Source: Halomicronema sp. CCY15110
Lineage (GTDB): Bacteria; Cyanobacteriota; Cyanobacteriia; Phormidesmidales; Phormidesmidaceae
Assembly: GCF_016888165.1 (NCBI RefSeq)
Contig: NZ_JACSWC010000371.1
Coordinates: forward strand, 1-64,000
Direction: 5' to 3'
DNA length: 64,000 bases
Positions 9,307-18,554 of this stretch are shown here, in pieces. The notes under the pieces were generated by a model. It made no database searches. It saw only the letters and a list, made by a program, of their open reading frames with translations, and was not told the DNA's origin. Positions within the stretch are counted from its first letter, which is position 1; every line of letters begins with the position of its first letter. Position numbers and translations under genes: made by a program.

Positions 9307-10395
9307 TCAAGCGCTAGGCTTTCGTGCAATCCAATATTTGCTAAAAAAGTGAATCTCCGTGTCAATCTCCGTGAAGCCCGATTGAGTCAGGCGATCGCTC
9401 AAATTGTCATGGGTGTAATCCCGATAAAACGGTTCGTGGAATAGCTCTGGAAAGTTGATCATCATCGGTTCTAGCTCCGGCGTATCAACCATCTGGATGG
9501 AATCGCAAATGATGAACGTGCCCCCTGGCTGAGTCACGCGATAAGCCTCATCAATCACCTGTTGCCGCACAGGTCCCGGTAACTCATGGAACAAGAAAAC
9601 ACACACCAGCGCATCAAAAAAGTCGTCACGGTAAGGCATATCTTCCGCCTGTCCCTGGACGAGTTGCGGCAGCGTACCGGGGGCTTCCGACAACAGCTGG
9701 TTGGCTTTGCGCAAATAGGCTGGCGATAGGTCAATCCCAAAGAGAGACACATCAGGGCAGACCGCGCGCACCATATTGAGCGTGCGAGCTGTCCCACAGG
9801 CCACATCTAGCACCTTGGGAAGCCGCCGATTAGCCGACGACTTATCGGCGACCTGAGTAGAGGTCACATCACCCGATAAGGCGGCTTTAAGCGGTTTCAA
9901 AATTCGTCGTCGCATGGGGTCTGCCGTGCCACCAAACAGCAGCTCAACCTGAGTGTCGTATAGATTGGCTGAGAGGTCGCTCAAATAGCCATTGGTTTGG
10001 TTATGAAAATTACGGCGGTAATAGCTGGGATAAAGAGTTGGGTCAATGTCTGAGTCAAACGCCGCAGTATCTGAAGATTCCATGCGATCCCAAAGGCCAG
10101 GGAGATCGAACCAGATCGCCGGATAATACTCGAAAAAATCCTGCCATGGATTATCGAACAACAAAGACTTGTCATAGAGGCCCGCTTCGGCATCTTGCCA
10201 ATCAGTGTCGAGCAAGACTTGGCGGCGACGAGACACTTCGTCTAAAAATTCGGGCGTGATTGATTTCAATTCAAACTTGATACTGGGGCGCAGCCATGTC
10301 CGCAACTGAGTTGCGATCGCTTTATGACCCAGGCCAAAGTAGTTTTTACCATCTTGGAAGGCTTGATAAGCCAGCTTCGTTAAAGTGTCAGGCAT
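9307..10395 (-). CDS. Class I SAM-dependent methyltransferase
   Basis: 362 residues from the ATG at 10395 (MPDTLTKLAYQAFQDGK). The C-terminal half is a Rossmann methyltransferase with motif I VLDVACGTARTL, motif II acidic loop LFGIDLSP, and a FDALVCVFLFHELP segment typical of the UbiE/Methyltransf_11 group. The N-terminal 150 residues are specific to the cyanobacterial/plastid branch. The substrate is unknown. A longer in-frame start 48 codons upstream would run through the glnA terminator, so the shorter start is preferred. It follows glnA on the same strand but is separated by that terminator. Confidence 0.85.
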   Translation of the reverse strand: MPDTLTKLAYQAFQDGKNYFGLGHKAIATQLRTWLRPSIKFELKSITPEFLDEVSRRRQVLLDTDWQDAEAGLYDKSLLFDNPWQDFFEYYPAIWFDLPGLWDRMESSDTAAFDSDIDPTLYPSYYRRNFHNQTNGYLSDLSANLYDTQVELLFGGTADPMRRRILKPLKAALSGDVTSTQVADKSSANRRLPKVLDVACGTARTLNMVRAVCPDVSLFGIDLSPAYLRKANQLLSEAPGTLPQLVQGQAEDMPYRDDFFDALVCVFLFHELPGPVRQQVIDEAYRVTQPGGTFIICDSIQMVDTPELEPMMINFPELFHEPFYRDYTHDNLSDRLTQSGFTEIDTEIHFFSKYWIARKPSA

Positions 10396-10494
10396 TGCAA
10401 GTAACGCAGGAGTGGAATTCGAAAAATTGACAATTATTATGAATTGTAACGAATACCTCTTGCCGCTACCGAGATAGAAAGTATTTTTGCCCAA

Positions 10495-10525
10495 AAAAGA
10501 AAAAGCCGCCCGAAGGCGGCTTTTT
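10495..10525 (-). terminator. Intrinsic terminator of glnA
   Basis: GCCGCC (10505-10510) pairs with GGCGGC (10515-10520) around a CGAA tetraloop, flanked by A-tracts on one side and T5 on the other. Read on the minus strand it gives a GC stem with a TTCG loop followed by a T-rich tract, 54 bp after the glnA stop. It is symmetrical enough to work in both directions. Confidence 0.9.
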
Positions 10526-10579
10526 AACCACAGATTCACAGAGGGAGTTGAACGCGCTGCTCAGGTCTAGCTGGCGACC

Positions 10580-11998
10580 TTAGCAATCGTAGTAGAGAGC
10601 CAACTCGTAAGGGTGAGGCCGTAACCGCATAGGGTTAACTTCGTTATCGAGCTTGTACTCAATCCAGTTTTGGATGAAATCTTCAGTAAAGACACCGCCT
10701 GAAATCAAAAACTCGTGATCTTCTTCCAGCGCCTTCAGCGCATCCAACAAAGACCCCGGCGTCGAAGGAATCTTCGCTAACTCTTCCGGGCTCAGGTCGT
10801 AGATGTCCACATCCAACGGATCACCGGGATCAATCTGATTCTTGATCCCATCAATGCCCGCACAGAGCATGGCAGCGAAGGCCAAGTAGGGGTTAGAGGT
10901 TGCATCTGGGCAGCGGAATTCTAGACGCTTCGCCTTCGGATTGTCACCCGACAGCGGAATCCGCACCGACGCGGAGCGGTTGCCCTGGGAGTACGCCAGG
11001 TTCACCGGTGCCTCAAAACCAGGCACCAAGCGCTTGTAAGAGTTGGTCGTCGGGTTGGTAAGGGCCAACAGTGCCGGAGCGTGCTTCAGAATGCCGCCGA
11101 TGTACCACAGGGCCGTCTGACTCAGGCCCGCATACTTGTCGCCTGCCATCATGGGCTGTCCATCTTTCCAGATGGACTGGTGGGTGTGCATACCAGAGCC
11201 GTTGTCGTTAAACAAAGGCTTGGGCATAAAGGTGACGGTTTTACCGTACTTCTTAGCCACGTTCTTGATGCAGTACTTGTAAATCATTAACCAGTCAGCG
11301 GCCTGAATCAGCTCACCAAACTTGATCCCGAGTTCGCACTGACCACCGGTAGCAACCTCGTGGTGATGCTTCTCAATCGGCACGCCTAGGCTGGCCATCG
11401 TCAAAAGCATTTCGCTACGCATGTCTTGCGAAGTATCGGTCGGCGCAACGGGAAAGTAACCTTCTTTGTAGCGAGGTTTGTAAGCCAGGTTGCCGCCTTC
11501 TTCTTCGCGACCAGTGTTCCAGCGACCTTCCACGCTATCCACGTAGTAATAAGCAGAGTGCTCGTTTTGATCAAAACGAACGTCATCAAAAATGAAGAAC
11601 TCAGCTTCTGGGCCAAAAAATGCAGTATCACCAATGCCACTCGACTTCAAATAGTCAAGGGCTTTCGTTGCCACCGCTCGAGGACACCGCTCGTACAACG
11701 CCCCAGTTCGCGGCTCCTTAATGGTGCAAATCATGCTCAAGGTTGGTTCCGCGTAGAAGGGATCGATCCAAGCCGTGTCTGGATCGGGCACCATCATCAT
11801 GTCGGATTCGTTAATGGCCTTCCAACCCCGAATACTGGAACCATCGAAAGCAACACCATCAGTAAAACTGTCAGCATCAATCTGGCTGACGTGTAGGGTC
11901 AAGTGCTGCCAAATGCCCGGCAAATCGATGAATTTCAGATCGACTAATTGGATATTTTCATCCTGAATCTTTTTCAAGATGTCTTCAGCGGTCGCCAT
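10580..11998 (-). CDS. glnA: Glutamine synthetase, type I
   Basis: 472 residues, the standard length of dodecameric GSI. Catalytic and substrate patterns are intact: the beta-grasp N-terminus, [17 protein letters not shown], the ATP/metal segment [13 protein letters not shown], the [12 protein letters not shown] block, [13 protein letters not shown] and [13 protein letters not shown]. It makes glutamine from glutamate, ammonia and ATP in the cytoplasm and is the entry point of ammonium assimilation. Upstream lies a canonical NtcA-activated promoter (12187-12228), so expression should rise under nitrogen limitation. In cyanobacteria GSI is also controlled by gif-encoded inactivating factors; none are seen in this window. 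Confidence 0.98.
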   Translation of the reverse strand: MATAEDILKKIQDENIQLVDLKFIDLPGIWQHLTLHVSQIDADSFTDGVAFDGSSIRGWKAINESDMMMVPDPDTAWIDPFYAEPTLSMICTIKEPRTGALYERCPRAVATKALDYLKSSGIGDTAFFGPEAEFFIFDDVRFDQNEHSAYYYVDSVEGRWNTGREEEGGNLAYKPRYKEGYFPVAPTDTSQDMRSEMLLTMASLGVPIEKHHHEVATGGQCELGIKFGELIQAADWLMIYKYCIKNVAKKYGKTVTFMPKPLFNDNGSGMHTHQSIWKDGQPMMAGDKYAGLSQTALWYIGGILKHAPALLALTNPTTNSYKRLVPGFEAPVNLAYSQGNRSASVRIPLSGDNPKAKRLEFRCPDATSNPYLAFAAMLCAGIDGIKNQIDPGDPLDVDIYDLSPEELAKIPSTPGSLLDALKALEEDHEFLISGGVFTEDFIQNWIEYKLDNEVNPMRLRPHPYELALYYDC

Positions 11999-12186
11999 GT
12001 ATTACTCCTTATTCTGTCCAAGTCCGCAAGGCAACTCGTATTTATTGGCTAGTACAGTAGACACCACGTTCAAGAAGTGACAAGGACTGCTGATCTCAAG
12101 AATGCAGTCGCTGTTGATCCTCTCAATGGTCAATGCACTTAAATTTTCAAGATGTCCGCGAACCGATTCTTAAAGTTATCTGATTC

Positions 12187-12228
12187 ATCCTATGGATAGG
12201 GATTCGCGTCTTTTGTATCAGTTTTTAC
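12187..12228 (-). promoter_or_regulatory. NtcA-dependent class II promoter of glnA
   Basis: On the minus strand GTA-N8-TAC occupies 12228 down to 12215, followed after exactly 22 nt by TAGGAT (12192-12187), which fits the -10 form TAN3T. This is the established architecture of NtcA-activated promoters, where the NtcA site replaces the -35 box. The promoter lies about 190 bp upstream of the glnA ATG, leaving a long 5' leader. Confidence 0.88.
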
Positions 12229-12656
12229 GAAAGCTCAAACCCGTTGTGCAGCCGACCATCCAATTCAGGACTCAGCCTGTCATCGGCTAGCAAATGGCGC
12301 ACATTGGAGCAGCAAGATCGCTAGGACAAGCCTTGACAGCAATATTTTTGGATAAAACTCCCCTGGCTAGTGCGCGGCAACATGTTGCGAAACGTATCCG
12401 AATGTAACAATCAATGGGAGGTTTCTTTGTCTTTCTCATTGCAGTCACCTGTGCTCTCAGGTCGCGTGATAGACTGGCTTCTGGATTGCTCAAAAGTCGA
12501 TGAGCCAAGCTTTTCGGTGATTTTTAGCTGAGTAGTTCAAGGGAAGTGATTCCCTGAAAATGCTGGTTTGAATTTGGCATTTTTTCTCATACGCGCGATC
12601 GCAATTCCGGTGCGACTGGGCTGGAATTTTTAAGACTGATTGGGAGAGGAACGTAC

Positions 12657-13166
12657 ATGCGGGATGCCGTAACGACATTAATCCGAAACTACGATTCGAG
12701 AGGCCGCTACTTGGATCAGCTGGCCCTCGATTCTCTGAAAGGCTATTTTGATACGGGCTTGGCGCGGGTGCAGGTGGCGACGATGATCAGCGGCAACGCG
12801 GCTGAAATTGTGAAGTCGGCCGCGAGTCAACTATTTGAGACGGTGCCGGAACTGATTCGTCCCGGTGGCAATGCCTATACCACCCGTCGCTATGCCGCCT
12901 GTCTGCGCGACATGGATTACTATCTGCGCTACAGCAGCTATGCCCTGGTGGCTGGCAACGACAACGTGCTGGATGAGCGGGTACTGCAAGGGCTGCGAGA
13001 AACTTACAATTCTCTAGGTGTGCCCATTGCCCCGACGGTGGTCGGCATTCAAATTATGAAGGATATGGTGAAAGCGAAGGCGGCAGCAGCGGGCATGGAA
13101 GACACTCGCTTTGTGGATCAGCCGTTTGACCACATTCTGCGCGAACTGAGTGAAGTGAGCGTTTGA
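12657..13166 (+). CDS. apcF: Allophycocyanin beta-18 subunit (phycobilisome core)
   Basis: 169 residues starting MRDAVTTLIRNYDSRG, which matches ApcF rather than ApcB (161 residues). The chromophore site Cys82 (RRYAACLRDMDYYLRY) and the methylated-Asn position Asn72 (PGGN) are present. ApcF sits in the terminal-emitter trimers of the phycobilisome core with ApcE and helps pass excitation to photosystem II. A ribosome site (GGGAGAGGA) precedes the ATG, and an intrinsic terminator follows, so it is probably monocistronic. It diverges from glnA. Confidence 0.95.
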   Translation: MRDAVTTLIRNYDSRGRYLDQLALDSLKGYFDTGLARVQVATMISGNAAEIVKSAASQLFETVPELIRPGGNAYTTRRYAACLRDMDYYLRYSSYALVAGNDNVLDERVLQGLRETYNSLGVPIAPTVVGIQIMKDMVKAKAAAAGMEDTRFVDQPFDHILRELSEVSV

Positions 13167-13205
13167 TCGGTAATTTTTTCTATTCCACTTGAGAAACTGG
13201 AATGT

Positions 13206-13232
13206 GGGGTGCCTAACGGTGCCCCTTTTTTT
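13206..13232 (+). terminator. Intrinsic terminator after apcF
   Basis: GGGGTGCC (13206-13213) pairs with GGTGCCCC (13218-13225), with two G-U pairs and a TAAC loop, followed by seven T residues. Confidence 0.85.
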
Positions 13233-13254
13233 GTGCTGCTGATGGGAGTTGGAC

Positions 13255-14580
13255 ATGGTTTACGTTGCGGGGCTGGATTTTGGCACCTCTGGCGCGCGTC
13301 TAGTGGTCATGGATCAGGCTCAGCAGATTCTTGCCGAGGCGCGGGTCGGGTTTACTTCGACGGAGCGGTCGGGGGCTGACGTGTGGATACAAGCATTAGA
13401 GGCGTTGTTGAAGCAGGTGGAGCCGGGGGTGCGATCGCAGCTCTCGGCGATCGCGATCAACGGCACCTCGGCGACGGTCTTGCTCTGTGATGACCGGGGG
13501 CAGTCGGTAACCGAGCCCTTGCTATACAACGACGATCGCGGCCAAGCTTATTGCCCTCCGATAGCAGAAATCGCGCCTCCCGGCAGTCCCGCCCGCAGTG
13601 CCACCTCTAGCCTGGTGAAGCTGTTGTGGTGGCACGCGCATTTGTCGCCAGAGACGCGGCCACAAGCTCGATATTTTCTGCATCAGGCGGATTGGTTGGC
13701 AGCTCAACTACATGGCGATTTTGGGCGCAGCGACTATCACAATGCGTTGAAGCTGGGGTACGACGTGGGCACGTTGACTTACCCTGATTGGCTGTGGCAA
13801 TTATTAGAAGCCGCCGGTGCAGAGCGCTGGCTGCCTCAGGTGCAGGCTCCGGGTACGTCGTTTGGACGGGTTACCGCAGCGGCCAGCGATCGCTACGGCC
13901 TCTCCCGCGACTGCATTGTGGTAGCGGGCACCACGGACAGTATTGCCGCCTTTTTGGCGAGCGGGGCGCAGGCTCCAGGCGATGCCGTCACGTCCCTCGG
14001 TTCGACCCTGGTGATCAAGCTCTTGAGCCACCAGCGGGTCGAAGACAGTCGCTATGGCATTTACAGTCACCGCTTAGGCGATTTGTGGCTGGTGGGAGGC
14101 GCGTCGAATACGGGGGGGGCGGTGTTGCGGCAGTACTTTACCGATGACGAATTGCAGATCTTAAGCCAGCAAATTGACGGCGATCGCCCTTCTAAACTGG
14201 ACTACTATCCGCTGCCCCGTCCGGGAGAGCGTTTTCCCATCAATGACCCAAAACTGCCGCCGCGCTTGGCCCCGCGCCCCAGCGACCCAGCCGACTTTTT
14301 GCAGGGGCTGTTGGAAGGCATGGCCCGCATTGAAGCGCTGGGATACGAGCGACTCATCGCGTTAGGAGCCACGCCACCAACTCGCATTTTTACTGCGGGG
14401 GGCGGGGCGCAAAATTCCACCTGGGCCAAGATTCGTCAACGGTGGCTACCCGCCCCGGTCGTGACAGCAGGCTCCACAGAAGCCGCGATCGGGACGGCAA
14501 AATTAGCCCTGCAAGGCTTTGCCCACTCCCAAACAACGTCAGCGGAGAGTCAACTCAAACTGAGGTTGGGGCCAAAGTAA
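13255..14580 (+). CDS. FGGY-family carbohydrate kinase (xylulose/ribulose kinase-like)
   Basis: 441 residues. The ATPase-fold phosphate loop LDFGTSGARLVVMD opens the protein, with INGTSATVLLCD and the C-terminal FGGY pattern FTAGGGAQNSTWAKIRQ; the adenosine segment GTTDSIAAFLASGA is also present. FGGY kinases phosphorylate sugars such as xylulose, ribulose or glycerol. Plant and cyanobacterial members close to this one act on D-ribulose or have unclear substrates, so the sugar is not assigned. The ATG at 13255 has GGGAG six bases upstream; a TTG two codons earlier is ignored. Confidence 0.88.
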   Translation: MVYVAGLDFGTSGARLVVMDQAQQILAEARVGFTSTERSGADVWIQALEALLKQVEPGVRSQLSAIAINGTSATVLLCDDRGQSVTEPLLYNDDRGQAYCPPIAEIAPPGSPARSATSSLVKLLWWHAHLSPETRPQARYFLHQADWLAAQLHGDFGRSDYHNALKLGYDVGTLTYPDWLWQLLEAAGAERWLPQVQAPGTSFGRVTAAASDRYGLSRDCIVVAGTTDSIAAFLASGAQAPGDAVTSLGSTLVIKLLSHQRVEDSRYGIYSHRLGDLWLVGGASNTGGAVLRQYFTDDELQILSQQIDGDRPSKLDYYPLPRPGERFPINDPKLPPRLAPRPSDPADFLQGLLEGMARIEALGYERLIALGATPPTRIFTAGGGAQNSTWAKIRQRWLPAPVVTAGSTEAAIGTAKLALQGFAHSQTTSAESQLKLRLGPK

Positions 14581-14660
14581 AGATCGACGCTGCGCAACCC
14601 CACCAACGATGGGTGGCCGCAATTTTCAGCAACGCGTTAGTAGGACAAGCACCCCCATAC

Positions 14661-14699
14661 AAAAAGCCCCTCTGTTGACCTTGGAGCCAATAGAGGGGC
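14661..14699 (-). terminator. Terminator of petG
   Basis: GCCCCTCT (14666-14673) pairs with AGAGGGGC (14692-14699); read on the minus strand the 8-bp stem is followed by T5. It lies about 70 bp beyond the petG stop. Confidence 0.85.
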
Positions 14700-14769
14700 G
14701 ATCGCTCACAAGGAGCGAAAGGAAAAGTTGTCGGGCCACCCGCAGTGGCAGCCCCAAATGCGGGCCAGC

Positions 14770-14886
14770 TTAATCTAAGTCAAGCTGGTTGCCACGGCGA
14801 TATTGCAGGTAAGCAGCCACAAACAAGCCACCCAACGTGACTGGGATGAGGCCTAACACAATTCCACTCAATAGAGGTTCAACCAC
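14770..14886 (-). CDS. petG: Cytochrome b6f complex subunit 5 (PetG)
   Basis: A 38-residue single-helix protein starting with [21 protein letters not shown], then [14 protein letters not shown] and the tail NQLDLD. This is the standard PetG sequence and length. PetG is a small hydrophobic subunit needed for assembly and stability of the thylakoid b6f complex. AAGGAG lies nine bases upstream of the GTG. It diverges from cytM across about 175 bp. The gene is short enough to be missed by length-limited gene finding. Confidence 0.97.
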   Translation of the reverse strand: MVEPLLSGIVLGLIPVTLGGLFVAAYLQYRRGNQLDLD

Positions 14887-15062
14887 GCCAAACGGCTCCT
14901 TACTAATGACAAGCAATCAGATTTTGGTGAGATTTTATTATCCCATCCCTGCCGAAAAGTACCCAGACCACAGCCCGAATCCCAGTCCACAGCTTAATTT
15001 TTCGCAACACAGAAACCTTAAAGGAAGCTGATTGTGCCTGCTTTCTGAGATATCTTTAAGCT

Positions 15063-15485
15063 ATGTTAATAACGAAACGTAATTCTTCAGACGCTTTGGC
15101 TGATAACGCAATTAACCAGGATTTCTCTAAGTCACCGGCAGATGCTCAGCGCTGGCTGCTGTGGGCGGGCGTAGCGATCGCGTTCATATTGGCCGTGTTC
15201 TTCGTGGTGCGCCACGTCCAAGCTGCTGATCCTTACGTTCAAGAAGTTTTGGCGTTACAAGGCGATCGCGATCGCGGTCAAGAAATTTTTCAGATGAATT
15301 GCGCAGTTTGCCACGGGATGGAAGCCCACGGCGAAGTTGGCCCCAGTCTTTTGAGCGTTTCGGCCCGTAAATCGAAATCCAAATTGATTCAACAAGTAGT
15401 CAGCGGTAACACTCCGCCGATGCCTCAGTTTCAGCCCGAAGCCAAGGACATGGCAGACCTGTTGAAATATTTAGAACAGCTTTGA
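15063..15485 (+). CDS. cytM: Cytochrome c-M-like membrane-anchored monohaem cytochrome
   Basis: 140 residues. One membrane anchor at about residues 31-50 leads to a small class I cytochrome c domain with haem motif CAVCH (Cys80, Cys83, His84) and likely axial Met120 in TPPMPQF. The uncleaved anchor and size fit cytochrome c-M, a cyanobacterial electron carrier thought to work near the terminal oxidases or in dark/stress electron flow. The N-terminal 30 residues are hydrophilic and longer than in some homologues. It is divergent from petG. Confidence 0.85.
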   Translation: MLITKRNSSDALADNAINQDFSKSPADAQRWLLWAGVAIAFILAVFFVVRHVQAADPYVQEVLALQGDRDRGQEIFQMNCAVCHGMEAHGEVGPSLLSVSARKSKSKLIQQVVSGNTPPMPQFQPEAKDMADLLKYLEQL

Positions 15486-15883
15486 TGTAGCCTCAACGGC
15501 TGCGCTGTCGGCAATTCATGAGTACGCTAAAAGGCCCGCGCAAAAATCAGGTGACTGTAGATTGAGTCTCGACTCCGCTCACCCTTCGAGCATTGAGCAA
15601 AATCGAGCCCCGATTAATCAAGTCCATTCTTTAGTATTTGTTTAACGTCAGCTCGGGTTAAGCCAAAACCGGTTACGTTCGCCTCTTGGTAGGGGCTAAT
15701 GGGGTGGGTAAACCGCTGACCGACCCACCCCGTCCTGCGGACACCCCTCCATTGGAGGGGATTGAGGCTGCGGATAACTCTGAAAGTTCCTCTGCATCCT
15801 TTTTTATCCCGAACTCAGGTTATTTAACGTGCTTGGAAGATCCCCCGCCTTCATAGCTCTCAGGCCGGCGGATGAGGACGACG
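15486..15883. other. Intergenic region with two adjacent palindromic repeats
   Basis: No gene is visible. GGGGTGGGT (15701-15709) and ACCCACCCC (15723-15731) form a 9-bp hairpin; directly after it CCCCTCCA (15744-15751) and TGGAGGGG (15753-15760) form a near-perfect palindrome. The pair looks like a small dispersed, non-coding repeat element rather than a terminator, since no T-run follows. Confidence 0.5.
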
Positions 15884-16339
15884 CTAGTTATATTCGCTGC
15901 CGAGCACATCGGATTGGGTATTCTCCGGCACAGGCCAGTCTTCGTTTTCGCCGCCGACAATGACCTGTTCAATCGCCACATAGTCATTACTGAACTGCTT
16001 CAGCGCATTGAGCAGCACATCCAGGGCCAATGCGTCCGAGGTGCCGAGGTCAAACCAGCAACGTGCCCAGAGCCCCTCATATTCCACGGCGCTCATGTTG
16101 TGCATCAGCGACACCAACGTGTCATCCGCTGGGGCATCGTCATAATGCATGTAGCTGATTTCGAGCCCGGTATCTTGCACTTGCAAGTTTTCGGCATTGA
16201 AGCCGCCGAGCTTGCCCAAGAAGAACCAGGAATTCAAAATCTCATCAATATATTGCTGCTCCATCGTGGAGGGCACAGTCCCAAACTGAATCCAAATCCA
16301 AAGATTGAAAAAGTCACACTCGCGAAATTGGATTTGCAT
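15884..16339 (-). CDS. DUF3531 family protein
   Basis: 151 residues beginning MQIQFRECDFFNLWIWIQF, with the conserved block ILNSWFFLGKLGGFNAENLQVQ and an acidic C-terminus. This matches the DUF3531 family, found in cyanobacteria and plastid-bearing plants. No signal peptide or membrane segment; the function is not known. It lies 56 bp downstream of ispE on the same strand and may be read with rsmA-ispE. Confidence 0.85.
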   Translation of the reverse strand: MQIQFRECDFFNLWIWIQFGTVPSTMEQQYIDEILNSWFFLGKLGGFNAENLQVQDTGLEISYMHYDDAPADDTLVSLMHNMSAVEYEGLWARCWFDLGTSDALALDVLLNALKQFSNDYVAIEQVIVGGENEDWPVPENTQSDVLGSEYN

Positions 16340-16395
16340 ACTAAGCTCTCACTTTTTCATCAACAGTAGGGGAGTGGTGCGCGGGAGGCACCCGT

Positions 16396-17343
16396 TTAAG
16401 GTTCGATCAACTGCAAGCTGCTGGGCAGTAAGGGGGCCACCCAGAGCCCTAACTCAGATTCTGAGTAGCGCGATCGCATCTGCTGCACGATCCCTGCCGC
16501 GGCGGCCTGGCTCGCGGTTAGGGTAAATAGGGTGGGGCCAGACCCCGACATCAAGGTGCCCAGCCCCCCGCAACTGGCTAGCGCCGCTTTCACCGCTTTG
16601 ACCTCGGGGTGGGCAGGCAGCACGACTTTTTCCAGATCGTTATAGAGATGTTGGCCAATGGCGGGGCCATCTTGTTGGCCGATCGCCGCCATCATGGGGC
16701 TGGCATGGAGCTGATCTTGGCGTGTTGGGCCGACGGTGGCGACATCTAAATAGGTGTCGGCAAAGGCTTGGCGATAACTTTTATAGGCCCAGGGAGTGGA
16801 AACTGACAGCGCGGGCGCTTTGGCTAAGACCACATACAGCCCGTCCAAACCGTGCAGAGTATCGATTTGCTCACCCCGTCCGGTGGCGATCGCCGTGCCC
16901 CCGGCAATGCAAAAAGGAATGTCAGATCCGAGCTCGGCGGCCAGGGTTTGCAGTTCAATTTGGGTAAGGCCCAGTTGCCACAGCAGGTCTAGCCCCACGA
17001 GGACGGCGGCAGCATTGGTGGATCCCCCGGCGAGGCCAGCCCCGACCGGGATATTTTTCTCAATCGTAATTTCGACCCCACCCTGCTGCCCCATGATTTT
17101 TGGGAACCGCTGCTGGAGTAGCGCTGCCGCCTGATAAGCCAGGTTGGTGGCATCACTGGGCACCGCAGGATGATCGCACCGGAGGCGGATTTCATGGGGG
17201 AGAATGCGGCGCACGGTGACCCGGTCGGCCAACCCCACGCTTTGCATGACCATGACGAGTTCGTGGTAGCCGTCGGGGCGATCGCCCACCACCTCTAAAT
17301 ACAAGTTAATCTTGGCCGCGGCTGATAGGGAATAAGAATCCAT
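16396..17343 (-). CDS. ispE: 4-diphosphocytidyl-2-C-methyl-D-erythritol kinase
   Basis: 315 residues from the ATG at 17343, which has GGAG upstream; a longer frame exists but lacks homology. GHMP-kinase motifs are present: SAAAKINLYLEVVGDRPDGYHEL, the ATP loop PVGAGLAGGSTNAAA and LMSGSGPTLF. IspE phosphorylates CDP-methylerythritol in the MEP isoprenoid pathway, which feeds carotenoids, phytol and quinones. It follows rsmA by 61 bp, a pairing common in bacteria. Confidence 0.96.
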   Translation of the reverse strand: MDSYSLSAAAKINLYLEVVGDRPDGYHELVMVMQSVGLADRVTVRRILPHEIRLRCDHPAVPSDATNLAYQAAALLQQRFPKIMGQQGGVEITIEKNIPVGAGLAGGSTNAAAVLVGLDLLWQLGLTQIELQTLAAELGSDIPFCIAGGTAIATGRGEQIDTLHGLDGLYVVLAKAPALSVSTPWAYKSYRQAFADTYLDVATVGPTRQDQLHASPMMAAIGQQDGPAIGQHLYNDLEKVVLPAHPEVKAVKAALASCGGLGTLMSGSGPTLFTLTASQAAAAGIVQQMRSRYSESELGLWVAPLLPSSLQLIEP

Positions 17344-17404
17344 AGCTCCTTCCGTAAACCAGGCCGCGCGTTCTGGCAGTTTCTCAATGCCAGAGCGGTG
17401 ACCC

Positions 17405-18238
17405 TTAGGATGAATATCCTTCCTCAAGCATCTTATTACTCAACGCCACCCAATCGGTCACACTCAGGTCTTCGGCCCGCACATTCTCCGCAATCTCTAA
17501 GGTCGCTAGCAACGCCAAGAGCGGCGATCGCTCAATCAACGCCGATAAATTATTGCGCAACATTTTGCGCTTGCTGCCAAAGCCCAACTTCAGCAAACGT
17601 TCTAACAAATCGGGATCGGTCGCCACTTGGGGAAAGGGACGTGGCCGCAGACGAATCACTGCCGACATCACTTTGGGCGGCGGCTGAAAGGCCTTGGGCG
17701 GCACGGGACAAATAATTTCGCAGTCCGCCAGGTATTGCACTTTGACGGTCAAACTGCCGGTGGCTCTGGATCCCGGCGCGGCGCAGAGGCGATCGGCAAT
17801 TTCTTGCTGCACCAGCAGCACAATTGAGTCAAACGGCTGCGGATTGGGGGCCGCGATCGTGCCCAGCAGTTTTTCCAGAATGGGGCCGGTAATGTAATAC
17901 GGGATATTTGCGACGACTTTGTTAGGGAAATCCCCAGACATGGCAGCGGCAACTTGCGGCCAACCGAGTTGCAAAATATCCCCCTCAATCAATTGGAAGT
18001 TGGCGGCATCAGCAAATTGGGGGCGTAACCGGCGAGACAAATCGCGGTCAATCTCGATCGCTAGCAGCTCGGCGACCTGGGGCAACATCCGCTGGGTCAA
18101 AATCCCGGTGCCAGGGCCAATTTCGAGGATGCGATCGCTGGCTTGCAGTTCTGCCGCCGCAATGATGTTGGCCAGCACCGATTCGCTCTTCAACCAGTGC
18201 TGACCAAAACGTTTTCGGGTTTTTGCAGAAAAGGTCAT
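17405..18238 (-). CDS. rsmA: 16S rRNA (adenine1518/1519-N6) dimethyltransferase
   Basis: 277 residues. Family motifs are FGQHWLKSESVLANI, the SAM loop ILEIGPGTGILT, and the catalytic NIPYYITGPI. RsmA (KsgA) dimethylates two adenines in the 3' hairpin of 16S rRNA during small-subunit maturation. First gene of the rsmA-ispE(-DUF3531) cluster. Confidence 0.96.
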   Translation of the reverse strand: MTFSAKTRKRFGQHWLKSESVLANIIAAAELQASDRILEIGPGTGILTQRMLPQVAELLAIEIDRDLSRRLRPQFADAANFQLIEGDILQLGWPQVAAAMSGDFPNKVVANIPYYITGPILEKLLGTIAAPNPQPFDSIVLLVQQEIADRLCAAPGSRATGSLTVKVQYLADCEIICPVPPKAFQPPPKVMSAVIRLRPRPFPQVATDPDLLERLLKLGFGSKRKMLRNNLSALIERSPLLALLATLEIAENVRAEDLSVTDWVALSNKMLEEGYSS

Positions 18239-18554
18239 GCTGCCGCTCAGATCCAGAATTAGTAGGGCTTTATCCTACCTTATGCCTGAAAGACAGCCCC
18301 CTGATGTGCCAGGCCGACGGCGGCGCTGCCTCCCTCACCCTCCTATACTGTGGAAGCACTACGAACGTCAGCTGAACAGGCTATCGATAAACTGCTCTGA
18401 CCGAGCCAGCAGGTTCTCCAAGGAGTCCGCGTTTTCGCAAAGAAATGTCTCACAGACGACAAGTGTGGTGTAGTAAACAACATTTTCTGGGGCTGCTTGT
18501 TACAGTAAATACCCATCTTTAGGAACTGATCGCTTCTCGCCGTGTGTATCCGCT
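18239..18554. other. Intergenic region between rsmA and the coiled-coil gene
   Basis: 316 bp holding the divergent promoters of rsmA and the next gene. A relaxed NtcA-type sequence (GT-N10-AC) lies at 18499-18512 but lacks a correctly spaced -10 box. No gene or RNA is seen. Confidence 0.4.

Noticed and set aside
10396-10539. 48-codon N-terminal extension of the methyltransferase
   Set aside because: It runs through the intrinsic terminator of glnA and is not protein-like; the ATG at 10395 fits better.
18499-18512. Relaxed NtcA site (GT-N10-AC) before the coiled-coil gene
   Set aside because: The first triplet is GTT, and no TAN3T box lies 22-23 bp downstream; such relaxed matches arise often by chance.
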